Shown piece after piece: positions 54,002 to 64,000 of a stretch of 64,000 nt of DNA. The DNA is from Linepithema humile. Its lineage: Eukaryota; Arthropoda; Insecta; Hymenoptera; Formicidae. The stretch covers positions 23,887,918 to 23,951,917 of the forward strand of contig NC_090130.1 of the NCBI RefSeq assembly GCF_040581485.1, in the 5' to 3' direction. Both the position numbers and the translations under genes were made by a program. Below the pieces are notes generated by a model that saw nothing but the letters and a program-made list of their open reading frames with translations, was not told the origin of the DNA and made no database searches. Position 1 is the stretch's first letter, and every line of letters begins with the position of its first letter.

Positions 54002-54224
54002 TAATTTTAAAGAGAGAAATATATACACATGTTATACATACATATATTTACTATGATATATATATTTACTTATAATGTTAAAGAATATATAGAATATTTA
54101 AAATCACTAAACAATTGCTAATTGCTAAACAATGCAGTTTCATAAAATGTTTATAGTATACTGCATATATTATTAATTGTAAGATACAAAGTAATGGAAT
54201 TTCAAGATACTAACATGAAAACTG

Positions 54225-57200
54225 TTATAAATCTTTGCCTAAATTTTCTAGTTCTTCAAATATATAATAAATATCTTGTTCATCTGTTCCCGAATTTTGA
54301 ATAACAAATCGGAAAAAATTTGGTTTCTGACGTAATGGTTGATAATTAATCATAAGACTTCCTCTTTTGGCCATTCTCTCCTTTAATTTTGGCGCGACCT
54401 AAAAAAAGATAGTAACAATGTAGCAATATAAAAAAATATAATAACAATTTAATGTTAGTAACATTCTTTTAAACATTTCTTTGCATAAGAAAATATAATT
54501 TAAGATCTTTTTTCGACGTCATCTATGTATTTCGTGAGCAACATCATTAAAAGCGTTACTCATATACGAAATATTTATTGTCAGTTGCTAATAAAAAATA
54601 GCTTCTTTAGTAGCATAGAATTGTTTATTAACAGCTGGTATATGAATATACAAGATTCTTTGAAGAATATTGTGTATTCATGCTGTTAAATGAAAGTATG
54701 ATATTACCAACTGATGATGTAACTTATGGGCAGAAGTTTATACAGAGAACTTGGATGGAAAATGTTCCAATAATCGCTAATCTTATTCGTTAACTTCTTC
54801 AGAAATTTAAATAATTTAATTAATTTATCATATAAATATCCAAATTTACCTTGTTTAAGTTTTCCTTATATCCATAAGATGTTTGTTTATTTCTCAAAGA
54901 AACAGGGATAAACCAAAAGCATATGTTTATGAACGATGGTTCTACTACTAATTCGAAACCATCCCTTTTATTAACTTCGTTTTTAAACAGCGCTGAAAGA
55001 TACATCAAATGATTTACATGGTTTTCAAAGCCAGAAGTACCCTGAAACAAATGTCTAGATAAATTGATACATATTATACTGAATGCAGAAGTTTGCAACG
55101 TTTTACGGTAAAAATAACATAGAGTTTAGAAATTATTTTCCAAAGCGCTCAACAGAGTTTTCGAGAAACTCTGAGTCTTCCTTCTTGAATCTTGAAGAAT
55201 TAATAAGTGAATGGGTTGTGAATATTCTTTATAATTCATAGGGGTGGATAATATATGCCTAAGTGTATTAGTAAACACTTGGAAAATCATGCAAGCCCTT
55301 AACTCATACCCGGTGCAGCACAGCATCGGCTTAAGTCACAAGGCACAAGATGCACGTATATGAAGAGAATAGGGGAAAAATGCTATGGAGGCTACTTTTA
55401 TACATATTTGCATAAGTGGCTGCATCTAAAATTTGATAAGAGGAATTGAAGAAGTACTTTCGACAAGTCTTCTTGTCTTGGCCAGAATAGTGCTCCAGAT
55501 AAAATGCATTAAATGCTTTAATACTGTGTATATTGTGTGCCATTATTTTTTTAGTATTAATGTACTGTATAAAATAGATGGAAATATCAATACCTTTGCT
55601 TGCCACATAAACCAAAACTTTATCACATCTGGTCTACGACCACATTGCAAATATTTATCGCCTATATCCAAATCTCTAGAATAAAACTTATCCGTTTGGA
55701 ATAAATAAGAAGCTCGTTTAGAATGGGCCATAGTTAAAATATCAGTATGCTTTGTTAAAAGTAAAGAGCATTGTTGCGGGACCGCTAATAGCTTATGCGG
55801 ATTGAAAGTTATAGAATCTGCCTTTTCTATGCCATTTAAAAGTCCTTTATACTTTTTACTAAACATCAATCCGCCACCCCAAGCTGCATCAACGTGCAAC
55901 CACAGTTGAAGTTCACGGCAGATATTTCCAATTTCATTCAGTGGATCAATGGCACCAAGGACTGTAGTTCCTGAAAGCAATAAGATTAAATTATTCTATA
56001 ATCTATATCGCAATATTTTTTTAACAAAATTTGTTTACCTGCAGTTGCAAAAATCATAAATGCGTTGTTGTCTTCACGTTGTTCTTTGAAAATATTTGTT
56101 CTCAAATTATTGATATCCATTCTGCCAAACTCGTCAGTTTTCACAAGAACAACTTTTTCTATACCACACATACTAGCCCATTTTAAAACAGAGTAATGAG
56201 CATCCTCGGAAGTAAAAAGAGTTAATTTCGAAGAGCATATATTTTTCCGCTGAAAATTACAATATAAATTTTTATATGCAAAATTTTATACGAGAATAAT
56301 AAAAATTAAAACAAAATATTTTAATTATTATACTTTGTGTAAAAATTGTTGAGACAAAATATTTTCTATTAAAATTATAGTTTTATGCGCATCGTGCATC
56401 ATTCGATTAATTTATGCTTTTGTTTCTGCTTATTTAGCTCCTAATTATATCTCACTTGCCATGTATATTGCACCGCATGCTTCAGCATCATTTAATTATA
56501 GGGCAATAGCAAGCTTACCTTTTGCATGAACCAAAATCTCGCCAAATTAATAGCCGAGCCGTTCGCGAAAGATCCACCAGGGCAAAACATGCCATCGCCA
56601 GTCGTAGACCCGTGTTCATTCTTGTAAAACATACGCAACAATTTTGCAATCAAAGTTTTTTCCATTAACGTTAAAACCGGAGCGACTTCGTAAGTGTACA
56701 CCGAAGCGTTCAAAGTGTCCGTTAGCCATTGACCAGCTAAGCCATATGGATCTAATCTAAAGTTTAATAATTAAAAAATTATGTTAGAGTCGTAAAAAAA
56801 TTAGCATGTTACTGAGATCAGTTTATAAATAAATCTTTAACATTTTTAAATAAATTTTAACCTTAAACAATTAAATAAGAAAGTATGTAAAAGTAGAAAA
56901 TAGATCAAGCAAAAGCACGTATTAAGAAAATAATTCTTTAAATTAATTTGCATTTTTATATATTTGAAATTTCTTACCCAGAAAATAATTGATTCATGAA
57001 TCGAGGATGACCGACCTTGACGCTGTACTTTAGAATATTTATCGCTGACTTTAAAAGATCCTCCTGACTTTCAGGCTGGTCATTTAATTCGAACTTTATT
57101 ATATTTCGCAAATAATCTGGTTCTCTCCATCTCGATACTGGATTATCACGAGACACACTTTCGAATGTATATTCGATTAACATCGTGCTGAATTTTTCGA

Positions 57201-57249
57201 GAAACTCTTTGTGTTTTTCTTCGCATGGTATGCTTTGCCAGTCGGTCAT
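54225..57249 (-). CDS. PLP-dependent acidic amino-acid decarboxylase (CSAD/GAD-like), six coding exons, 487 aa
   Basis: This is a group II pyridoxal-phosphate decarboxylase of the glutamate/cysteine-sulfinate/aspartate decarboxylase branch. Such enzymes remove the alpha-carboxyl of an acidic amino acid to give GABA, hypotaurine or beta-alanine. Coding exons (minus strand): 57249-56978, 56756-56519, 56249-56039, 55970-55594, 55041-54850, 54398-54225. All joins are GT-AG and in frame. Landmarks: 'LFSGLDPYGLAGQWLTDTLN' across the first junction, GDGMFCPGGSFANGSAINLAR (exon 2), TSEDAHYSV (substrate/PLP-stacking His, exon 3), HVDAAWGGG (PLP-binding Asp near residue 268), and NPHKLLAVPQQC with the Schiff-base Lys near residue 300. 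The length is typical. The FCPGGSFANGSAINLAR signature resembles the insect group often annotated as cysteine sulfinic acid decarboxylase (Drosophila CG5618-like) more than black/ADC or Gad1. Substrate choice cannot be read from sequence. The start is the first ATG of exon 1, preceded by in-frame stops. Confidence 0.94.
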
Positions 57250-57929
57250 TAAAACTGTTATGTCTTAAATAAAAATTATAGGACCGCAGATAATAATGTC
57301 GGAACTTTGTCGTCAAAACGTTATGCGCTATCGACGTTAAAAGATTACTGAATATATTTACGAACAACCGTACCATATATAAACGACGTACAAGGTCTTT
57401 CTAAATCTATGCAATTAAACTCAACGAGGAAACAACGGAGTAACATTTAAGTATCCCTTGGGCCACTAAATTAATCAATTTGACTTTAATTAGACTACCT
57501 TCTATAGAATATATTAAATAATGATAGAACAAATTGTATTTTGCGTTTACATCCCATTTTAGCATAGTTATAATTTTAAATTTTTTGGCATATTAGACCG
57601 AGGATAATTAAAAATAAAATTGAAACATGTCTGTATTTTTTTACTAAGCTGTTAAAATTACACAGCATACTTACTATGCTTTTATTCAGCCTTGCCATTC
57701 TTCATGCTTTATTAGAATAAATTGTTTTATATATCATAGTCTTAGGCAATTAATGAAAGAATTAGAATTTTTGGGAACAATATATTAAATCACATATTTT
57801 CTCTTTATAAATTTAATTATAAATTTATAAAAATATTATGTGTAATTATTACAGTAACATGTGCTTATGATTTTATTTGTTTACACAAAAAGTAAGATTA
57901 CGTTCTTCAATTCTTATATTAACTCGTCT

Positions 57930-57935
57930 TTTATT
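57930..57935 (-). terminator. Candidate polyadenylation signal of the UXT-like gene
   Basis: AATAAA on the minus strand begins about 18 bases after the stop codon. The close spacing is plausible for a compact gene, but downstream alternatives exist in AT-rich DNA. Confidence 0.4.
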
Positions 57936-57952
57936 CATTAGAATAGCTTTTA

Positions 57953-58393
57953 TTAGTCATTTTCTTCAAGCCCTTGTATACTTCTGATAGTAAGAAGGAT
58001 ATACTTGATGTGAGCATTAGTCCTCGCAATCTCTTTTCGCAAATTAGCTATTTGCTGTTCTAATAATTTGATCCGTACATTTATAACGATTAGTGCTTCA
58101 TCCAAAGTAAATTCGACATAATATCCTAAACCAACGTCCAATAAAATTTTGGAAGCATCTGAGACGTGTGCTTGAATAAAGAAATTATTTCCAATATCCA
58201 CTTTAGTCTTGAAACCAGTTTTTTCGACGTTTGTATTCTGAAACGTCGTTATCACTGATTTCAATTGTAGAAACTCAGCGACGTCGGCATTTTTAGCGTC
58301 CAATTTTTCAGCTAATTTTGCAAGATCACTTTTTAGCACCTCGTTTACAAAGGTCTCAAATTGCAAAATCTTCTGTTGAGTTTGCGGATCCAT
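57953..58393 (-). CDS. Uxt: UXT-like prefoldin alpha-type subunit, 146 aa
   Basis: UXT (ART-27) is a small prefoldin-like protein of the URI/R2TP prefoldin-like complex and a transcription cofactor. It helps assemble RNA polymerases and PIKK complexes in cytoplasm and nucleus. The 146-aa product has the alpha-prefoldin layout. Residues about 5-50 form an N-terminal helix with 'LQFETFVNEVLKSDLAKL', like the mammalian 'RYETFISDVLQRDL' region. A beta-hairpin pair follows at about 63-103, carrying VDIGNNFF and 'VGLGYYVEFTLDEAL' (mammalian VDLGCNFF and 'ALGYGFFLELTLAEAL'). A C-terminal coiled coil covers about 104-146 and ends with the SIQGLEEN tail, like 'ELQGLQN'. Human UXT is 157 aa, so length agrees. 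The whole coding sequence lies in one exon; a possible acceptor (TTGTAG) about 25 bases upstream of the ATG hints at a 5' UTR intron. The gene is about 700 bp upstream of the decarboxylase start, on the same strand. Confidence 0.92.
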   Translation of the reverse strand: MDPQTQQKILQFETFVNEVLKSDLAKLAEKLDAKNADVAEFLQLKSVITTFQNTNVEKTGFKTKVDIGNNFFIQAHVSDASKILLDVGLGYYVEFTLDEALIVINVRIKLLEQQIANLRKEIARTNAHIKYILLTIRSIQGLEEND

Positions 58394-58571
58394 AATTAAT
58401 TAGGTCTTTGCTCTACAAGATAAGGAAAATGGAACATCAAAGACTGATATTACTCTGTGTAAATGAATATTATACAATGGAATGTAAAACAAAACAATAC
58501 CTCTTGTCAAAAGAAGTCTAATTTTCAGGTTATGTCACACATAACAACTTCATTTATACGCACATCAATAT

Positions 58572-58808
58572 TTGCACTTTGTTTTATACAGTGAGATAGT
58601 GCCATTCACATTATCAAATTTAAAGCAACGTGTATTAAAGTCAGAAAAGTTATGTTATAAAATCTTTTTAATAAATACAGCTACATTTTTATACTATGTT
58701 TTGTCCGTGTACGATACTGCTCGGTACTGTACGACACCTTGGTCTGACGGAAGTCAGCAACAACTCAGTAATAAAGTTATAGCAACAGCTGCTAAAGAAG
58801 ATCTCTAA
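58572..58808 (+). CDS. Doubtful small open frame, 78 codons, divergent from the UXT-like gene
   Basis: It begins 178 bp from the UXT-like start in head-to-head orientation. The predicted product has one hydrophobic stretch (KIFLINTATFLYYVLSVY, about residues 30-47) and a polar C-terminus with WSDGSQQQLSNKVIATAAKE. This composition is less AT-driven than random frames nearby, but no family is recognised. A candidate splice acceptor (AATACAG) inside it, at about 58680, would also allow a different exon structure. It is listed as a possible small membrane protein or bidirectional-promoter transcript. Confidence 0.2.
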   Translation: MHFVLYSEIVPFTLSNLKQRVLKSEKLCYKIFLINTATFLYYVLSVYDTARYCTTPWSDGSQQQLSNKVIATAAKEDL

Positions 58809-60532
58809 TAATTTGATCTTATTGATTTTATTGCGTTACATGGTAGAAAATTTAGGGTAAATTTACATTAACAATTTATATTAAAAGAAAATATATTAAA
58901 TATGTTTTAAAAGATACGTTTTTTTAATATAAACTTGATTTAATCGTGGATAAACTCACACTTTATAACACACATATGTTCATCTATTCGTTTACTGCTT
59001 GTAATAGCAACCACGTTGAGATTTTAAATTATACTTGCAAAAGAAAGCATAATTGTCGAATAACGCACCCATAGATTTATTAGCATCAAAAATAACTCTT
59101 TCCGTCAAAGTAAACGTGTAATATTATGCAAGTAAATATAATTAATTATTAATAATCTGATATATAAATTCAAAATTTAAAAATAATTAAGATATTTGTA
59201 AATAGATTTATTTTACTAAACTTAAAAATAATGTGCTATTTATATTTACATGAAAAATAAAAGAATACACATTTAATGTAATAGAAAAATTGTTTAATAC
59301 AAAAAATATATTTATACCGAGAACTGAAAAGAGATGAATTATCATAATAACTATTGAAATACATAAGTTTTTTCACAAATGTTCATAAACATAATGAACC
59401 GATGGATTGTATAAGAATAACAAAAAATTAATTGCGTGATTGCAGGTGAACAGATAATCGTACATATCGATTATGCATATTTTGTTAATTTTCTAATAAA
59501 GGGAATCGCTATTAATGATATTCGCGGTAAGTCACGGTAATTATGACTCTCACACAAGAACAAGGCGATAGATAATTGCACAGTTAGAGCATTTGTCTTA
59601 TTAGAGATCACATCGCATATTTTGTTTTTTTTTCAATAATTTTAAAACGATATCAGTAATATTATCGGTAATATTATCGTTAGTCTTTTGCATAATTTTA
59701 TAGAATGGTGCTTGATTATATAGTATACTCAGTAGCATACAGCTCCTGCGGGTTGAAAGATAATAGCCAATACTTATAACAACCACAATGTCATATTAGA
59801 GAAGGTGCCTAACATGATATATATATATTAAAAAACATATTAAGCATCATATCGAATATGTTGATAATCCCAAATTGCTTATGAATTAAGTTAATAGTGA
59901 TGCGATGGTATACTATACGATTATTATACATATATTCCATGATGCGCTTACGATGTTTATGTAAAAAAACGTAAACATACAAATGCCGAAGCATGTGCTG
60001 CTTCTTTATGTACATATATTATATATATTTCCCGTTCGAGCTTCTTTCACAATAACTAAAAAGTTGAACAAAAAATACTGTCGCATTTACTCAGCAATTA
60101 TGAAGGCACTTTCATTTAGGAAATAAATTAAGTTTCCGTTTGTACACATAACGCGTCGACTATAATGATTATATTATTTATTTCGGAAAATTAACTGTCA
60201 TGCATAATGTGATTCCAGGCAACTAGCAAGTTGAGACATGCTGAGATGCGTGTGTATATGTAATGAGAAGCAGTGGCGAGTTTGGGAAATTGACAGAGAA
60301 AAATGAACTTGTAATCGAGTTTGGTACTCGGAAGAAAAAAAGAGAGGCGTAAAGCAAACGACGATACGTATCTTTGAAAGCTGTCAGGTGCGGCGCATTA
60401 ATATCGCGAGATTTCTCGCAACTAATTTGGTACCGGTGGCCATGGCACGATCGGAGCCGAATAACCAGTTTGAATAATGAGAGCACTAACGCACATGCGA
60501 CTTAATTTTTTTTTGTTGAGATGTAGATTATA
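58809..60532. other. Non-coding stretch, no gene supported
   Basis: AT-rich DNA with short (TA)n stretches (for example about 59817-59830). Frames of 60-87 codons are low-complexity or overlapping. Nothing recognisable. Confidence 0.55.
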
Positions 60533-60846
60533 CTGGCCGACATGGTTTTTGCTGTTTGAATATAATATATTCCGATGTATTTTTTCATATTGAACACTGA
60601 AAAGTGAGGTTAAAAATGTCAAAATAGACGTTTTTTGGCATATTTATGATTTTTTCGCACATAAAGTAAATTTTATTTTTTACTTTCGTTTACACTATCT
60701 TAAAATGCCTTTTAACCTCACTTTTCTCAAAAACCTGTCGTGATAGAGCAATTTCGTGGCTGGATTTATGTTCAGCGTGAAAAAATACATCGGAAATAAT
60801 ATATTATATTCAAACAGCAGACAAAAAGTCTAAAAATGTCGACCTG
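60533..60846. mobile_element. TA-flanked palindromic MITE, 314 bp
   Basis: The left end contains GGCCGACAT, then 'tgctgtttgaatataatata', 'ccgatgtattttttca' and 'aaaagtgaggttaaaa'. The right side carries the reverse complements in order: 'ttttaacctcactttt', 'tgaaaaaatacatcgg', 'atattatattcaaacagcag' and ATGTCGACC. Both ends abut TA (60531-60532 and 60847-60848), as expected for Tc1/mariner-type MITEs. The arms differ by small insertions. It encodes nothing. Confidence 0.75.
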
Positions 60847-60849
60847 TAT

Positions 60850-63700
60850 TATTATTGGTGCAAATGAAATAGGATCACAGAAAGGATGATTATATGAGAC
60901 GACGATATTTCGGGTTTTAAGGCGCAATTTCGGCGTCCTGATTTCTGGCGAAGAGCGGCGACACGGCAGGTGAACCGCTTTTTTTACTCATCATTCGTTC
61001 ATTTCCTTCGTTCTAATAACAAAGCGCAAAAAACGGCCATTATCTCCCATGGTGCATCCCGCTTACGCTGTTCCATTATGACTTAGCAAAATATTCGTTT
61101 TAGAATTTCACTGTACAAAGGCTTCGTTCTTTCCAAGTAAAAAACCCGTAACCAAAGAAGTTTTGATCCATTTTTACGTGCAACGGTCAATTAAAGCGTC
61201 GTGATTGTCTTGCCTAAATATTACTTTACTGCCTGAATATATCTTTATGCGTTTTTATTTATTTTGCGATACCAATATCGCATTGGCATTAAAAGTTTTG
61301 ACAATAAAATTAAATCAAAAAATTAAATTAATTAATTAAATCAAACTCTATTGCTACATTCGATAGATTTTCACTTTCAGATTTTTCTCAGCTGAGAGGT
61401 ATAAATTGCGCATACGCGAGAATGCGTAGACCGCTAACTTTCGAACTTTTAAAATATATCGCATGTTGCAATTAAATTTGATTTGATGCAATTTGAATTT
61501 AATTTGATCATAAAAACTTCCAATGTCAATTCTTCAGATGCCAGCTACTAACGACTGTGATTTCGCATCAGCATTAATCGCTCTATCCGGTTTTACATAT
61601 TGCTGTTCAATGGGAAATCGGCGCGTCTGTTGTTAATTGTAGCTAAAACATGATAAAGTATTTACGATGAAAACAACGGACGCCATACCCATTCCGCGTT
61701 ACTGCGGCGAAGTTTATAAATTTGCATAGTCCGAGCGCACGATCAAAAAGCACCGTCGCGGCGGACTCCGCGGCTAATTAATCGGACCTACCGCCGACTG
61801 AAAAAACACTGTTACTGATGCACTGATATCACGTCGAAAAGTGCGTCGCATACTTTCTCTCACGGTCGTGTTTTTAGGACTGCGGGCAACTCTCGCGAGC
61901 CTCGGTAACCGGTATCCGTGGAAACACGGATGTGTCTCCTCTCTCGGCGGCGACATTTAAAAACACGGCGAGCGCTTATTGCTCACTTAGAAGAATTCCA
62001 TTTAATTTCTTACCTCTGACGCGGCACAGATTTCATATGCAAGCATCGGGCAGCGTAGGTGTATCGCGTCCTTTTACGAGCGCCATCGCGGCCCGAGGTT
62101 GTTTGTCAGGGTTATCTGACAGCATCCGCGGTATAAACTGTGATTTATATCGCAGATAGTATTTTAGTCGTGCTTTTAGCGATTTCATAAATTACTGATG
62201 TCTTCTCTCGGCTTGCCCTTTTGGTGAACCAATTAAACGTAGTTGAGGATACGAGTGTTGTTCCACCTTTAATTCTCTATAAAAGGAAACGCCCGAATTG
62301 TCTTTATATGGCGTGACGTAATTATGGAAACAATTCCTTTGCCGATAGGATTTTTGTCAAGCATCCAGTCTAAAATGAATAATTATACGAATTATCATAA
62401 ATTGATTCTCGAGATCCAGATGTGACACGATGCATTGCCATTGACCTGATTAAGAGTTGATTGTCAAGACGCAATATACACGATTCTGTTATGTCAAAAA
62501 CAAAAGAATATTTTTTTGAAGAAGTTGAATTCAACAATATTCTTTAACCGGTTTATTTAGTGGTGCATCCATATTATTGAGATCGGTGCTGACTCGGGTG
62601 GGATACAGGTAAATTTTTTTCTCGTGTGCTTTCTCGCGTCCGGGAACCGACGATCCTGTCTCAAGTGCGAGTAACATACCGCAACGCGCGATAGTGTGCG
62701 ACCATATGCGTGACCGCCGGATACATGCAAATAAATGCACACGTGTGAGTTTAAAGTGGAAAGCACGACACGGCGGGTACATCGTAACCGAACATGAGTG
62801 CGTGGATTTGCGTGTAGGCCTATAAAAGTCGTCACAACGTTTGACTACGGCGTCCGGGCATAAATTAGGGACTATTGCTTATATAGTGCAGAAATACTCC
62901 ACGACCGGGGAGGCTGCCTCGCGCTTTTATACGTTTCCGAAAGACGGGCTTGCTTGCATAGCTTTCCTGCGGCGCGAGACTTGGAGCATATCGCTTTACC
63001 GCGCTGTCCTTCGACAGAGACGATTATGCTTATCCGGATTGGTTAACATTTGCAATCAGTAGAAGACTCGTTTTCAAACAGGATTGGACATAAAGGTGGA
63101 CTCGAATATTGAACGCAATGAGACGCAAAGCGATATTAATTGATATCTGACGTACGATAATTTTTTGAAAAAATGTAGTTTTTATTCTTTGCAAAGCATA
63201 AAAAATTCACGGGACTCTTGTACTGAGTCATTTAGTTTTTATCGACAATGGAGACATTTTTTATCGTTTAAAATGAGAAGCATGCATTCAAAATAAATGT
63301 CTATGCTAAATAAATATTGACCATTGGTAAATAAATATAACTATGAAGTATTTTTTTTCTTAAATAAATTTCAATAATTGCATTTATTTCAAAAATTTTA
63401 AATACTTATATATTATTTCATTTTCGAGCATTATGAAGTGATGATTGTTGGAAATATTCTATGTACCGAGCGCGTGACCACAATCAGAGAGAAGATAACC
63501 TTGCTTAAAAAGAAGTCGATAGGAAACGAGACAATTTCGAAATTTATGCAAATTTATGGGGATTATTTTTTTAATTAGACCATATATGTCACATGTTTAT
63601 CAGATTTATAAAAAGTATTTTTTAAATTTTATGAGTTAAATTTCCTCAATAATGTCAATTCTTAATAACGGCGATAATAAATTTTATTGGTTTGTAATAT
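60850..63700. other. Non-coding stretch, no gene supported
   Basis: GC-richer patches at about 60.9-61.1, 61.7-62.1 and 62.6-63.1 kb are embedded in AT-rich DNA. Open frames of up to about 90 codons overlap on both strands and show no domain. Confidence 0.5.
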
Positions 63701-63747
63701 TCATACAATTTACAGTTATTTGTTCTTCCTGAGAGAGTTTCTCTCTA

Positions 63748-63936
63748 ATTCTTGATCTCTTCGACGTCAACAAATTCAACACCGTGACAGTTTAAACCAC
63801 ATTCAGTCATTATCGTTGGCTTGTTGTGGCGAGGTGAAATTCCACTACTACATTCTCACAGTCCCCCTTCTCCTCTTATAACGTGTTTCCATCTACTATC
63901 ACCACAATTCATATCACCGCCTATGCAAATATAATC
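63748..63936 (-). CDS. Coding-like fragment at the right edge, interrupted by TGA
   Basis: On the minus strand a frame reads DYICIGGDMNCGDSRWKHV and on to GEGGL, then a TGA (63858-63856), then 36 more codons (including 'SPRHNKPTIMTECGLNCHG' and 'VEFVDVEEIK') before TAG (63747-63745). Upstream there is a good acceptor-like sequence (gcattgctgctataaacag) at about 63938; the frame can also be read further up to a TAA. The composition is far from that of AT-rich chance frames, with conserved-looking Gly, Cys and Trp. Alternatives are a terminal exon ending at the TGA, a pseudogene in which a Trp codon became TGA, or a transposon fragment (GGDMN is reminiscent of the APE-endonuclease GDFN motif). 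The family is not recognised. Confidence 0.3.
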
Positions 63937-64000
63937 TCTGTTTATAGCAGCAATGCAGAGTATGAACCACAATTACATACAAAATTGAATAATCTTCGAG

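Noticed and set aside
55126..55593. Open frames between decarboxylase exons 4 and 5 as an extra exon
   Set aside because: Exon 4 ends '..WFMWQAK' and exon 5 begins 'GTSGFENH', which is contiguous in the family, so no exon is missing between them.
63745..63936. Selenocysteine reading of the TGA at the right edge
   Set aside because: Hymenoptera lack the selenocysteine machinery and no SECIS-like hairpin was identified; a stop or mutated Trp codon is simpler.
1..64000. tRNA, rRNA, known insect microRNA and CRISPR arrays
   Set aside because: No B-box-like tRNA sequence or familiar microRNA seed region was recognised by eye and CRISPR is not expected in an insect nuclear genome. Absence is not proven without a structural scan.

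Overview
The window reads as nuclear DNA of an insect, most likely a hymenopteran and perhaps an ant. The reasons are AT-rich intergenic DNA mixed with CpG-bearing GC-richer patches, short genes with small GT-AG introns, a mariner element, jockey-like LINE remnants and several palindromic DNA transposons. The species assignment is an inference from style; no sequence search was possible.

Layout. Positions 1-50,390 contain no gene I can support. This stretch is intergenic or giant-intron DNA carrying a series of transposon relics. They are: a 0.5-kb G-rich foldback repeat (2977-3468); a jockey-type LINE remnant (from 12082) interrupted by a 442-bp hAT-like palindrome (12564-13005); a 901-bp internally deleted mariner (18811-19711) next to a 143-bp palindromic MITE; a 1631-bp foldback element with tandem subrepeats in both arms (21867-23497), apparently inserted in a second LINE remnant; three copies of a short dispersed repeat; a 1.5-kb repeat present as two inverted copies about 7 kb apart (27.1-28.6 kb and 35.5-37.0 kb); and a 1734-bp palindromic relative of the first hAT-like element (37220-38953).

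Positions 50.4-58.4 kb form a compact gene block, all on the minus strand. From upstream to downstream these are a UXT/prefoldin-like gene (58393-57953, one coding exon), a PLP-dependent acidic amino-acid decarboxylase of the CSAD/GAD type (57249-54225, six coding exons, 487 aa) and a very-long-chain fatty acid elongase (52845-50518, six coding exons, 261 aa). Exon joins were resolved by hand and keep frame throughout. The three products act in different processes (chaperone/transcription cofactor, beta-alanine/taurine-type metabolism, ER lipid elongation), so I see adjacency rather than a pathway cluster.

From 58.4 kb to the right edge is mostly non-coding DNA with one 314-bp TA-flanked palindromic MITE. 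At the extreme right edge there is a minus-strand coding-like stretch whose frame is interrupted by one TGA.

The most unusual material is structural: four elements that are near-complete palindromes with recognisable target-site duplications, and the large inverted repeat pair of unknown family.
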